From Alkalimarinus sediminis (GTDB taxonomy: Bacteria > Pseudomonadota > Gammaproteobacteria > Pseudomonadales > Oleiphilaceae), in contig NZ_CP101527.1 in assembly GCF_026427595.1 (NCBI RefSeq), positions 2,855,001 to 2,919,000 on the forward strand: DNA of 64,000 nucleotides, read 5' to 3'. The notes under the pieces were generated by a model. The model was not told the DNA's origin, ran no database searches, and saw nothing but the letters and a program-made list of their open reading frames with translations. The translations under genes were made by a program, and so were the position numbers. Positions within the stretch are counted from its first letter, which is position 1, and the number at the start of each line of letters is the position of its first letter. Of this stretch, positions 9,112 through 17,543 are shown piece after piece.

Positions 9112-10740
9112 TTACTCTCCGGCTTTCCATCCTGATGTAATAGGGTAACGACGATCTTTACCAAATCCTCTCTCGGTAATACGAACGCCAATCGGTGCTT
9201 GTCTGCGCTTGTATTCGTTTATATCAACTAAACGGATAACACGCTCAACCACACTTCGCTCATACCCTTCGGCGACAATCGCATCAGCACTATAATCGCA
9301 CTCAACATACAGATACAAAATATGATCTAACTCGTCATAGGGAGGCAGACTATCCTGATCTTTTTGATCTGGTGCTAACTCTGCAGATGGTGGTCGCTCA
9401 ATAACTCTGACAGGAATAACAGGGGATATAGTATTACGATAACGAGCTAACTTATAAACCAAGGTTTTAGGTACGTCTTTTAACACATCAAAGCCACCCG
9501 CCATATCACCGTACAATGTTGAGTACCCAACAGCCATTTCACTCTTATTACCTGTCGTTAGCACCAATGAGCCAAACTTATTGGACAAGCTCATTAATAG
9601 TACGCCTCTGCATCTCGCTTGCAGATTTTCTTCTGTGGTATCAGGTGCCAATCCGCTAAATGGGCCGCTAAGGGTTTTCATAAACGCATCATACATCGGC
9701 TCGATCGAATAAACGTCATATTTAACACCCAATGCTACTGCTTCTTCCTCTGCATCCTCAAGACTCATATCAGAGGTATATTTAAAAGGCATCATCACCG
9801 CATGCGCCCTATCTTTACCAATAGCATCGACCGCTACGGCTAGCGTTACAGCAGAGTCAATCCCGCCTGAAAGCCCAAGCACAATCGACTTGAATCCATT
9901 TTTATTGACATAATCTCTGACGCCTAAAACTAACGCATTATAAACTCGACTTTCTAATGATAGCTCTGGGTGTAGCGTTTGCGGTACAGGTTGGCATTTC
10001 TGCTCACAATTAAAGTCAACAGGATACAAACCTGACTCATATTCTGGTGCATTCACAACACACCTACCGGATTGATCAATAACCATAGAGCCGCCATCAA
10101 ACACCAACTCGTCTTGCCCCCCCATTAGATTGACGTAAACAATCGGGATACCATGCTCAGACGCTTGGCGACAAAGTAACTCTTTACGTTGACCCAACTT
10201 ATTTTCATGAAAAGGCGATGCGTTTAGGTTTAGGATTAGGTCGGCATTACTGTCGGCTAACTGCTTCACTGGCTCTTTTTGCCAAATATCTTCACAAACC
10301 GTTAAGCCAATTTTTAACCCTTTAAACTCAACAATCCCAGGCTCACGACCTGCTTCAAAGTAGCGCTTTTCGTCAAACACTTGATAGTTTGGCAGGCACT
10401 GCTTGCGATAAAGCTGAACGACCTCCCCTTCGGTAATAAATGCAGCAACGTTAAACAGGCTGTTATTTTCTTTCCAGGGATAACCAATAACAACCGAAAT
10501 ACCCTTTGCCGCTTGCTTTATATTCTGCAGCGCTCTTTCAATTCTAAGCTGCAGACTAGGCCTTAATAAGAGATCTTCTGGCGGGTATCCCGTTAGTGTC
10601 AACTCAGGAAAAACGATAATATCTGCTTGATGTGTATGACTTGCTTGCTCTATCGCCTCTATCGCCTTTGAGGCATTTCCTGGGATATCACCCACTAGAA
10701 AGTCAAGCTGAGCCATTACTACACGTAACTGATCGGACAT
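9112..10740 (-). CDS. nadE: Glutamine-dependent NAD+ synthetase
   Basis: Amidates deamido-NAD to NAD using glutamine. Two-domain form, 542 aa from the chosen start. The N-terminal nitrilase-type glutaminase has the Glu-Lys-Cys triad: E46 in FPELTLTGYP, K113 in YRKQCLPNY and C149 in LTVCEDIW. The C-terminal synthetase has the PP-loop SGGIDS (about 291-296) and TTGNKSE. A GTG four codons upstream (10752) is also possible; ATG 10740 (MSDQLRVVMAQLDF) matches the family start. The gene sits between bamD and pilS, reading leftward. In P. aeruginosa, as I remember it, those two are adjacent, so nadE looks inserted or retained here. Confidence 0.95.
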   Translation of the reverse strand: MSDQLRVVMAQLDFLVGDIPGNASKAIEAIEQASHTHQADIIVFPELTLTGYPPEDLLLRPSLQLRIERALQNIKQAAKGISVVIGYPWKENNSLFNVAAFITEGEVVQLYRKQCLPNYQVFDEKRYFEAGREPGIVEFKGLKIGLTVCEDIWQKEPVKQLADSNADLILNLNASPFHENKLGQRKELLCRQASEHGIPIVYVNLMGGQDELVFDGGSMVIDQSGRCVVNAPEYESGLYPVDFNCEQKCQPVPQTLHPELSLESRVYNALVLGVRDYVNKNGFKSIVLGLSGGIDSAVTLAVAVDAIGKDRAHAVMMPFKYTSDMSLEDAEEEAVALGVKYDVYSIEPMYDAFMKTLSGPFSGLAPDTTEENLQARCRGVLLMSLSNKFGSLVLTTGNKSEMAVGYSTLYGDMAGGFDVLKDVPKTLVYKLARYRNTISPVIPVRVIERPPSAELAPDQKDQDSLPPYDELDHILYLYVECDYSADAIVAEGYERSVVERVIRLVDINEYKRRQAPIGVRITERGFGKDRRYPITSGWKAGE

Positions 10741-10881
10741 AGATACCCACACACTGCTGTCACAAATTTGATATTAATTACACAGACTCTCTGTGTAACG
10801 AGTAATGAGGTATTATACTGAATCTAACGCCTTGTAACGAATAGAATAATCGCTTCAGACAGAAAACAATTGGAGTCAGGA

Positions 10882-12537
10882 TTGGAACACTCAGTACAGA
10901 GCCTTCGGCTTTTTCGCTTTTATAACCACTACCGTATTGTAGTGAGCCTAATTCTTGTTGGTGCGGTTTTCTTTAATATCTCGTTTATCGACCCCGCACA
11001 ACAAAAGTCTGCGCTCTATCAAATTACAACTGTTTGTTACGTCTCAATCAATATTTTTACTGCGTTTATTTTACTCGCAGGCTTTAGAGCAGCACCTAAA
11101 CATATCATCACATCGATTATTTTTGACATCGTCATACTGCACCTGCTGATGTACGCTAGCAGTGGTGTTCAAACGGGCTTAGGGAACCTCGTCGTCATCA
11201 GCGTGGCGGCTGGCAACATTTTAATTAGAGGAAGAATCGGTACCCTTTTCGCTGCGTTAGCCGCGCTAGCCTCTCTCGGGATAGAGCTTAATCAGGTATT
11301 TAATTATGATGCAAAAGTTGACGGTGTGGTCAGAGCCGGATTACTCGGCATTATCTATTTTGCTGCGGCATTTTTACTACAAAACATATCTAGACGCATC
11401 AGCCAAAGTGAAGAACTGGCTCAAGTGCGAGCCAAGAACATTATTGAGCTAGAGAAACTTAACCATCAAATTATACAGCGCATGCAAACAGGCATTGTCG
11501 TAACAGATGAGTTTGGCAATGTGCGATTGCTTAATCAGGCCGCGCTATCGCTACTCAATGTAGACGATGAACGAAAGCTCCCCCCCCAATTAAAGCAACG
11601 ACAAGACCTGTGGAGAGCAAACCCCAACATTCGCACAGAGCCTTTTAAAACATCTACCTCAGGCACCATGTTGCAAGCGAACTTCACTCAACTCAAGAAA
11701 GACACCGGCTCAGGCATACTGATATTTATTGAAGATACCAGCAAAATATCTCAGCAAGCACAACAGATGAAGCTTGCCTCACTAGGTCGGCTGACCGCAG
11801 GTATAGCACATGAAATTCGCAACCCACTAGGAGCCATCAGCCATGCTGCACAGCTTTTGGCCGAATCGGACTCACTAGCTCCAGCCGACCTGCGTATGAC
11901 CGATATTATTCAGCGTCACTCAGGCCGGGTGAACGGAATTGTAGAAAGCATTTTGCAGCTTTCAAGGCGCAAACAACCCGAGGCTATCGAAAATGATATC
12001 AACGAATGGCTGACGAAGTTTTTTCAAGACTACACACTATCTCATAGCCCTACACCTGAAATCACCTTGAAACTCGGTAGCGAGACACCAATGGCTCGTT
12101 TTGACCCTTCTCAAATAGAACAAGTAGTTACCAACTTGGTTGATAACGGTTTACGATATAGTGAAAAAGTAGTCGGAAAGCCGACTCTGACGGTTTGTAG
12201 TGGCATCAACAAACGAAATCACTTAGCATTTATTGATATTATTGATCAAGGCAGCGGCGTTAGCCCTGAGAACGTAGATCACCTTTTTGAACCATTCTTT
12301 ACTACTGAAAGCAGCGGCACTGGACTAGGGCTTTATTTATCAAGGGAGCTATGCGAAAGCAATCAGGCACAACTTAATTACTACTCCAATAGCCAACCTA
12401 AAAACGTTGAAACAGTTACAGATACTCACACAAACAACGAGCACAACAATCTAGCCAGCGAAGGAACAATCAGTGAGACTAACAATTCAGGTAGCCGATT
12501 TCGAATTACCTTTGCACACCATAAACGAATTATTTAG
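10882..12537 (+). CDS. pilS: Type IV pilus sensor histidine kinase PilS
   Basis: Inner-membrane kinase that phosphorylates PilR to control pilin transcription. It has 551 aa. About six transmembrane helices lie within residues 15-170. A PAS-like segment follows (about 195-285), then HisKA with the phosphorylated histidine in AGIAHEIRNPLGA (H310 from this start) and HATPase motifs NLVDNGLRYS, DQGSGV and GTGLGLYLSRELCES. The start is TTG 10882 with GGAG six bases upstream; another TTG at 10870 is in frame. Just before the last strand SRFRITFAH there is an insert of about 30 residues rich in Asn, Thr, His and Glu. The stop lies 12 bases before pilR. Confidence 0.95.
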   Translation: MEHSVQSLRLFRFYNHYRIVVSLILVGAVFFNISFIDPAQQKSALYQITTVCYVSINIFTAFILLAGFRAAPKHIITSIIFDIVILHLLMYASSGVQTGLGNLVVISVAAGNILIRGRIGTLFAALAALASLGIELNQVFNYDAKVDGVVRAGLLGIIYFAAAFLLQNISRRISQSEELAQVRAKNIIELEKLNHQIIQRMQTGIVVTDEFGNVRLLNQAALSLLNVDDERKLPPQLKQRQDLWRANPNIRTEPFKTSTSGTMLQANFTQLKKDTGSGILIFIEDTSKISQQAQQMKLASLGRLTAGIAHEIRNPLGAISHAAQLLAESDSLAPADLRMTDIIQRHSGRVNGIVESILQLSRRKQPEAIENDINEWLTKFFQDYTLSHSPTPEITLKLGSETPMARFDPSQIEQVVTNLVDNGLRYSEKVVGKPTLTVCSGINKRNHLAFIDIIDQGSGVSPENVDHLFEPFFTTESSGTGLGLYLSRELCESNQAQLNYYSNSQPKNVETVTDTHTNNEHNNLASEGTISETNNSGSRFRITFAHHKRII

Positions 12538-12549
12538 CGATTAAACACT

Positions 12550-13911
12550 ATGACCATTAAAACAGCCCTTATTGTTGACGATGAACCCGACATTAGAGAA
12601 TTGTTAGAAATTACTCTTATGAGAATGGGCATAGAGACACAAACGGCAGAAAACTTAACTAAAGCGAAGGCGTTGTTAGAGCAGCATGACTTTAATTTAT
12701 GTCTGACAGATATGAACCTGCCCGATGGTAATGGTATCGACTTGGTCTGCCATATACAGCAATGCTTCCCGCACATCCCAGTGGCCGTTATTACCGCCTA
12801 TGGTAGTGTTGAAACAGCCATCACATCGCTAAAATCGGGGGCATTTGACTTTGTATCCAAACCCGTAGACCTCGCCAGGTTGAGAGAGCTGGTTAGCTCA
12901 GCCCTAAAACTCACCGAAGAGAAAAAAGTAAGTAAAGAAGCCGTCGAAACCGGGAATCTTTTACTAGGAGAGTCTCCCGAGATGGAACGTTTGCGCAAAC
13001 AGATACGCAAGCTAGCGCGCAGCCAAGCACCGGTATACATCAGTGGCGAGTCAGGCAGCGGTAAAGAGTTAGTCGCACGCATGATGCACTTACAAGGCCC
13101 TAGATCAGAAGCCGCATTTGTACCAGTAAACTGCGGAGCGATACCTAGCGAACTCATGGAAAGTGAGTTCTTTGGTCATAAAAAAGGGAGCTTTAGCGGA
13201 GCTGTCGATAATAAAGAAGGGCTTTTTCAGGCTGCTAATGGTGGTACGTTATTTCTAGATGAAGTCGCTGATCTACCGATTGGTATGCAAGTAAAGCTGC
13301 TAAGAGCGATACAGGAGAAGGCAGTACGCGCGGTAGGCGACCAAAAAGAAGTGGCCGTTGACGTCAGAATACTCAGTGCCACCCATAAAAACCTCGCCGA
13401 ATTAGTGGAAGCGGGCGAGTTTCGACAAGACCTTTACTACCGAATTAACGTAATCGAGCTAGACGTCCCAAAACTACGGGACCGTGCTGGCGACATTCCA
13501 CTACTTGCAAACCATATACTGCAACGCATTGCAGAAGAGTGTGACGTCTTTGATGCCACAATAAGTGATGAGGCGATGAAGTGCCTTAAAGAGTATCACT
13601 TTCCAGGCAATGTTCGCGAACTTGAGAACATCATCGAACGGGCTTTCACCCTCTGTGAAGACGATATTATCGAGGCGAGTGACCTACAACTTCGTCCCGC
13701 TAGCAAATCAGACGGTGCTATGGAGTTTTCAGAAAACGCAGCAAAGAGAAGTGATGAGACTTCACTGGAAGACTTCTTAGAAGGTATTGAGAGAAAGACC
13801 ATCGAGCAGGCCTTAGAGGAGACTCGTTGGAACAAAACCGCTGCCGCGAAAAAGCTTGGCATCACATTCAGAGCATTGCGATACCGACTGAAAAAGCTAG
13901 GGATGGAATAA
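12550..13911 (+). CDS. pilR: Type IV pilus sigma-54 response regulator PilR
   Basis: NtrC-type activator of sigma-54-dependent pilin transcription. It has 453 aa. The receiver domain has phospho-acceptor D54 in LTDMNLPDG and K104 in FVSKP. The AAA+ domain has Walker A GESGSGKE (166-173), the sigma-54-contact loop GSFSGA (213-218) where most family members have GAFTGA, Walker B GGTLFLDEVADLP, and FRQDLYYRINV. The C-terminal Fis-type HTH is RWNKTAAAKKLGITFRALRY. The order pilS-pilR with a 12-base gap is the usual operon. The target pilA gene is not in this window. Confidence 0.96.
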   Translation: MTIKTALIVDDEPDIRELLEITLMRMGIETQTAENLTKAKALLEQHDFNLCLTDMNLPDGNGIDLVCHIQQCFPHIPVAVITAYGSVETAITSLKSGAFDFVSKPVDLARLRELVSSALKLTEEKKVSKEAVETGNLLLGESPEMERLRKQIRKLARSQAPVYISGESGSGKELVARMMHLQGPRSEAAFVPVNCGAIPSELMESEFFGHKKGSFSGAVDNKEGLFQAANGGTLFLDEVADLPIGMQVKLLRAIQEKAVRAVGDQKEVAVDVRILSATHKNLAELVEAGEFRQDLYYRINVIELDVPKLRDRAGDIPLLANHILQRIAEECDVFDATISDEAMKCLKEYHFPGNVRELENIIERAFTLCEDDIIEASDLQLRPASKSDGAMEFSENAAKRSDETSLEDFLEGIERKTIEQALEETRWNKTAAAKKLGITFRALRYRLKKLGME

Positions 13912-13921
13912 CTCAGAGCTT

Positions 13922-13960
13922 TGTAGGGTTAGTTACACTTATGTGCAAGGTAGCCCTACA
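13922..13960. terminator. Hairpin between convergent pilR and thiO
   Basis: TGTAGGGTTA (13922-13931) pairs with TAGCCCTACA (13951-13960), ten pairs including one G-U, with a 19-base loop. No T tract follows on either strand. A terminator role is inferred from position only. Confidence 0.4.
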
Positions 13961-13986
13961 CTGCCACTCATAATCAACTACTAGAA

Positions 13987-15093
13987 CTAAGCGACCTCAA
14001 TCTGCTTGACCCTGTATTGTAACTCATAAGGCGTGGGGTCAAGAGGGCTCACCTCACCAAGTAGGAGAGCTGTCATCACCCGCACAGCCGCTGGCGCTAA
14101 CACCAACCCATTCCTAAAGTGGCCACTATTCACATATAGATTTTCAATACCCGGAACCGCACCAATAAATGGGACACCTTCAGGAGCTCCAGGCCGCAAG
14201 CCAGCCCAATGATGCTCAATTTGCGCTTCAGCTAATACAGGAAACATATCAATAGCCGTATCAGCCAACTGTTGTTTAGCCTGCTCTGTAGTTTGTTTAT
14301 CAAAACCCACATACTCTAAAGTACTGCCTGCTAGCACCCGGCCATCTCGCCGGGGAATAACGTATTTGCCGTCGTTTAATACAACTCGATTAACAACTCC
14401 AGGCTTGGCATTAAATAGAATCATCTGCCCTCTAACAGGTTCAATCGGCAACGATACACCAACCGATTCCAACAAGCCTCCCGACCATGCGCCTGCTGTC
14501 ACAACCACATTATCTGCATTAATGACCTTGTCCTTTAATTTCACACCCGTTACCTTGTCAGCGTGTATAACCAAGCCTGATACCGCAGACTCTTCAATAA
14601 TACTGACCAAAGGCTCGCTCATAATGCTTTTGTACAATGCCTGCATCAACCGAGGGTTGCGAATACTTCCTACTTGGGGCATCCATAACGCATCACCAAC
14701 ACCCTCCCTGAGATTGGGTTCTAGCTTGTATATTGCATCTTTTTCGACCAGTTCAGCCCAATTATTGTGAGCACTAGCCCACTCAAGCGCTGCAGACTGA
14801 TCTTCGATAGAGAGCATCAGAAGTCCGTGGCGAGTAAGCTCAGGGTCAACACCACTTTCAGCCTCAAGGGACTCAGCCAGATTGCCATAATAGCCTTGAG
14901 ACCATGCTGCTAACGCGGTTACCGGCTCTGAATAACGCCAAGGGTAGAGTGGAGATACGATACCTCCACCCGCCCAACTAGCCTCTTGCCCACAAAGCCC
15001 TTTATCGATCAGCGTTACTTCAACGCCTGCTTGCGCAAGCTCTCTTGCCTGCATCATGCCGATGGCGCCAGCGCCGATTATGATTGTTTTCAA
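13987..15093 (-). CDS. thiO: Glycine oxidase ThiO (FAD-dependent)
   Basis: DAO-family flavoprotein that oxidises glycine to iminoglycine for the thiazole half of thiamine. It has 368 aa. The N-terminal FAD motif is MKTIIIGAGAIGMMQARELA (GxGxxG at 8-13), with acidic residue D36 at the end of the second strand (LIDKG). QEASWAGGGIVSPLYPWRY is characteristic of the ThiO group, and the C-terminal SGHFRNGLVLAPAA contributes the flavin-binding arginine. Its position between pilR and fimT, on the opposite strand, matches the Pseudomonas arrangement as I remember it. No other thiamine gene is adjacent; thiL lies 27 kb away in the window. Confidence 0.9.
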   Translation of the reverse strand: MKTIIIGAGAIGMMQARELAQAGVEVTLIDKGLCGQEASWAGGGIVSPLYPWRYSEPVTALAAWSQGYYGNLAESLEAESGVDPELTRHGLLMLSIEDQSAALEWASAHNNWAELVEKDAIYKLEPNLREGVGDALWMPQVGSIRNPRLMQALYKSIMSEPLVSIIEESAVSGLVIHADKVTGVKLKDKVINADNVVVTAGAWSGGLLESVGVSLPIEPVRGQMILFNAKPGVVNRVVLNDGKYVIPRRDGRVLAGSTLEYVGFDKQTTEQAKQQLADTAIDMFPVLAEAQIEHHWAGLRPGAPEGVPFIGAVPGIENLYVNSGHFRNGLVLAPAAVRVMTALLLGEVSPLDPTPYELQYRVKQIEVA

Positions 15094-15202
15094 TGTGAAT
15101 CTCTGGGGGCGTATGGAATTTAGTATGTAATGACTAATTTTCCATATTAAAGTGGCGGTGTAAATGGAATTTACGCTAATTATTTATCAAGGAATGATGA
15201 AG

Positions 15203-15763
15203 ATGAAGACAAAAAAGGGTTTTACACTTATTGAATTGCTGCTGACAATATCAATAATAAGCATATTATCCAGCTTAGCATTTGCTAGCTTTTCTAACAT
15301 TATCTCTCAACATCAAGGCTATACTGCAATAAGTAAACTGCTACTCGCAGTGAACTTAAGTCGAAACCAATCAATAAGCTCGGCCTCAATAACCACACTT
15401 TGCCCTAGTGAAAACAACCTAAAATGTGCTGGAAAATGGGAAAAAGACTTAACCTTATTTATTGACCATAATGGCAATCGAAAAGTAGACCCAAATGACA
15501 AAATAATCAGAAAATTCTCACCGATGCCTAATGGCTCCAAACTTTTTTGGCGCTCATTCCAAAATAAACAATACCTCCAATTCGCCCCGTCTGGCTATAC
15601 TCGCAATCAAAACGGAACCTTCACTTACTGCTCGCCCAGCAAAAAGCTGGTACAAGCAAAAATGTTGATAGTCAATCGTGCAGGTAGACCTAGAGTGGCT
15701 CAAGATACTGATAATGACGGGATTCCAAACAGCCCATCAGGAGCAATGCCAAATTGCACATAG
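15203..15763 (+). CDS. fimT: Type IV minor pilin / pseudopilin FimT (GspH/FimT family)
   Basis: Minor pilin-like protein, 186 aa. The class III leader MKTKKG precedes FTLIELLLTIS, with cleavage after Gly6 and the conserved Glu at +5, then a hydrophobic helix to about residue 30. The globular part has the FimT/GspH pattern: a DHNGNRKVD loop, then YLQFAPSGYTRNQNGTFTYC. FimT in related bacteria takes part in DNA uptake and pilus assembly. Three in-frame ATGs (15194, 15197, 15203) lie just after AAGGA; 15203 gives the shortest, most typical leader. It is the first rightward gene of the minor-pilin cluster and is divergent from thiO. Confidence 0.88.
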   Translation: MKTKKGFTLIELLLTISIISILSSLAFASFSNIISQHQGYTAISKLLLAVNLSRNQSISSASITTLCPSENNLKCAGKWEKDLTLFIDHNGNRKVDPNDKIIRKFSPMPNGSKLFWRSFQNKQYLQFAPSGYTRNQNGTFTYCSPSKKLVQAKMLIVNRAGRPRVAQDTDNDGIPNSPSGAMPNCT

Positions 15764-15926
15764 CACTGATATCCATTACATAAGTTGACGCAAAAGATCA
15801 ATATAAAACACTAAACATTTGACATAATCAATGAGGCGCCTTTTACTATAAACAAAATATTCAAATGATGTCTTAGTATCATGCAATCAAGCATTAACAG
15901 CGCCGACATCTTCTTTGAGGTATATA

Positions 15927-16379
15927 ATGATAAACGCAAAACAAATGAAGAAAGACCAAGGTTTTACACTGATAGAGCTGATGATAGTAGTGGCGATTGT
16001 CGGTATATTGGCTGCAATAGCATACCCATCGTATACATCTCATGTAAACAAGACATACAGAGCAGATGCGCAAGCTGATCTATTAGCCGCTGCGCAAGCG
16101 GCCGAAAGGTTTTATACCGCTAATTTTACATACTCAGGTTTTAGCTTAGGGACAGCGGCGACAGATGAATATGTTAATTGGTCTCCTTCAGACGGAAGTT
16201 CAGCCAAAAAACGATATACCTTAACAGTAGTAACAGCTACGGCAAATACATACACACTTAGGGCTATTCCAACCGGAGGCCAAACCGGAGACGGAGCTAT
16301 CGAAGTTGACGCAGACGGTAGTCGAAGATGGAACCCTGCCAACGACAGCACCGCAGCAGCAGGACAAACTTACTGGTAG
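15927..16379 (+). CDS. pilE: Type IV pilin PilE-like minor pilin
   Basis: 150-aa pilin. The leader [12 protein letters not shown] precedes [24 protein letters not shown], the classical N-terminal helix with Glu at +5. The body has [27 protein letters not shown], typical of the PilE group of P. aeruginosa. No obvious C-terminal disulfide loop is seen, since cysteines are lacking, so it is more likely the minor pilin PilE than the major subunit. ATG 15927 has GAGG six bases upstream; a shorter start at 15945 (MKKDQG) is possible. It lies between fimT and fimU, whereas in P. aeruginosa pilE is at the far end, after pilY2. A large hairpin follows. Confidence 0.85.
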   Translation: MINAKQMKKDQGFTLIELMIVVAIVGILAAIAYPSYTSHVNKTYRADAQADLLAAAQAAERFYTANFTYSGFSLGTAATDEYVNWSPSDGSSAKKRYTLTVVTATANTYTLRAIPTGGQTGDGAIEVDADGSRRWNPANDSTAAAGQTYW

Positions 16380-16389
16380 CTACTAAATT

Positions 16390-16425
16390 GAGAGCAGTCT
16401 CACATTTTTAAGCGAGGTTGCTCTC
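16390..16425 (+). terminator. 12-bp stem-loop after pilE
   Basis: GAGAGCAGTCTC (16390-16401) pairs along its whole length with GAGGTTGCTCTC (16414-16425), with two G-U pairs and a 12-base loop. It begins 11 bases after the pilE stop codon. There is no T tract, so it could be a weak terminator or a 3' stabilising structure that separates pilE output from fimU and later genes. Confidence 0.5.
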
Positions 16426-16533
16426 ATATAAGACCGTTTATCAAGAATAGTCCTCCTTTCATCTCGTTCCAGCAGAAACATTCCTCCTTATAAATTATAT
16501 TGTCTATTATCAAATTTCACAGGATTTATCGGA

Positions 16534-17004
16534 ATGCACCGAAATAAAGGTTTTACTCTTCTAGAGCTACTAATGACGATAATAATTGTATCTATTGTTG
16601 CATCTATTGCTCTGCCAAGTTTTCTTTCAGTCATTGAACGCAACCAACTAAGCAGCCAGGCAAACTCTTTTATTGGTGCGGTCTCGATGGCAAGAAGTGA
16701 AGCCGCAAAACGAGGAGTGACAATGTCCCTGATTAGCAACTCAACAACAAGCGATTGGAGTAGTGGATGGTGCTTGACTCCCGGGGCGACAAATTGCACT
16801 GGCACTGTCACTCACAAATACCCTCCTACAGCCGGTGGCCTTGTTCTGTCAGGAAACAGAAGCATTTTCAGCTTCGACGCTCGAGGTTACTTAAGCACAA
16901 GCAGTGGCACTCTCACACTTTGTAAAAGTTCAGGTAAAGAGGGGCAGCAAATTACTATCAATGCTGCAGGCCGAGCCAACGGTCAACGAATCACCTGCCC
17001 CTAG
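16534..17004 (+). CDS. fimU: Minor pilin FimU (GspH/FimT family)
   Basis: 156-aa minor pilin. The leader MHRNKG is followed by FTLLELLMTIIIVSIVASIALPSF, with Glu at +5. The segment SSQANSFIGAVSMARSEAAKRGV is the hallmark of the GspH/FimU group, and cysteines at SGWCLTPGATNC and TLCKSSGKEG probably form disulfides. FimU belongs to the FimU-PilV-PilW-PilX priming complex of the type IV pilus. It is followed by pilV 14 bases later and starts the contiguous pilus operon. Compared with fimT it carries the conserved alpha-1C segment, which is why I assign the name FimU. Confidence 0.85.
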   Translation: MHRNKGFTLLELLMTIIIVSIVASIALPSFLSVIERNQLSSQANSFIGAVSMARSEAAKRGVTMSLISNSTTSDWSSGWCLTPGATNCTGTVTHKYPPTAGGLVLSGNRSIFSFDARGYLSTSSGTLTLCKSSGKEGQQITINAAGRANGQRITCP

Positions 17005-17018
17005 AAAGAGGAACTAAT

Positions 17019-17543
17019 ATGCATATTTTAGGAAAACAAAAAGGGTTTACCCTTATAGAAATCTTAATAGCAGCACTCATTCTTGCTGTTGGTCTATTAG
17101 GCATTGCAGGTCTACAGATGGGCGGACTCAAAAATAATGTCAGTGCGATGTATAGAACACAAGCAGTTCAGTTTGCTAATGACATAATAGACCGCATCCG
17201 GGCAAACCCTACCGCTGCCTACGCAGCAACATTAACTGCTGCGCCCTCTGTGGTTACAAACTGTGCAAGTAGCTCTGCAAATTGCTCTGCCGCAAATATG
17301 GCCTCATATGACGTAACACAGTGGAAGTGCATGCTAGGCAACTTTAGCACCAACTCAGCTTGCACCACATTAGCAGCTGCAGATAGCTCAACCAACTTAA
17401 CCCTAGGTCTTCCAAGTGGCGACGGATCAATAGTGCTAAACGGAAGCATATATACCATTACCATCACATGGGCTGATGACAAACGCCTAGATAGCAACAA
17501 TAACCCTATTCTCACCAGCTTCGTTATGGACTTTGAGATATGA
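17019..17543 (+). CDS. pilV: Minor pilin PilV
   Basis: 174-aa minor pilin. The leader MHILGKQKG is followed by FTLIEILIAALILAVGLLGI, ending in AGLQ, the PilV family pattern. The next segment has NDIIDRIRANPTAAY, also typical. Two cysteine pairs lie in the globular part (NCASSSANC and WKCMLGNFSTNSAC). In P. aeruginosa PilV sits in the priming complex with FimU, PilW, PilX and PilY1. The start ATG has GAGG seven bases upstream. Its last four bases overlap the pilW start (ATGA), implying translational coupling. Confidence 0.9.
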   Translation: MHILGKQKGFTLIEILIAALILAVGLLGIAGLQMGGLKNNVSAMYRTQAVQFANDIIDRIRANPTAAYAATLTAAPSVVTNCASSSANCSAANMASYDVTQWKCMLGNFSTNSACTTLAAADSSTNLTLGLPSGDGSIVLNGSIYTITITWADDKRLDSNNNPILTSFVMDFEI

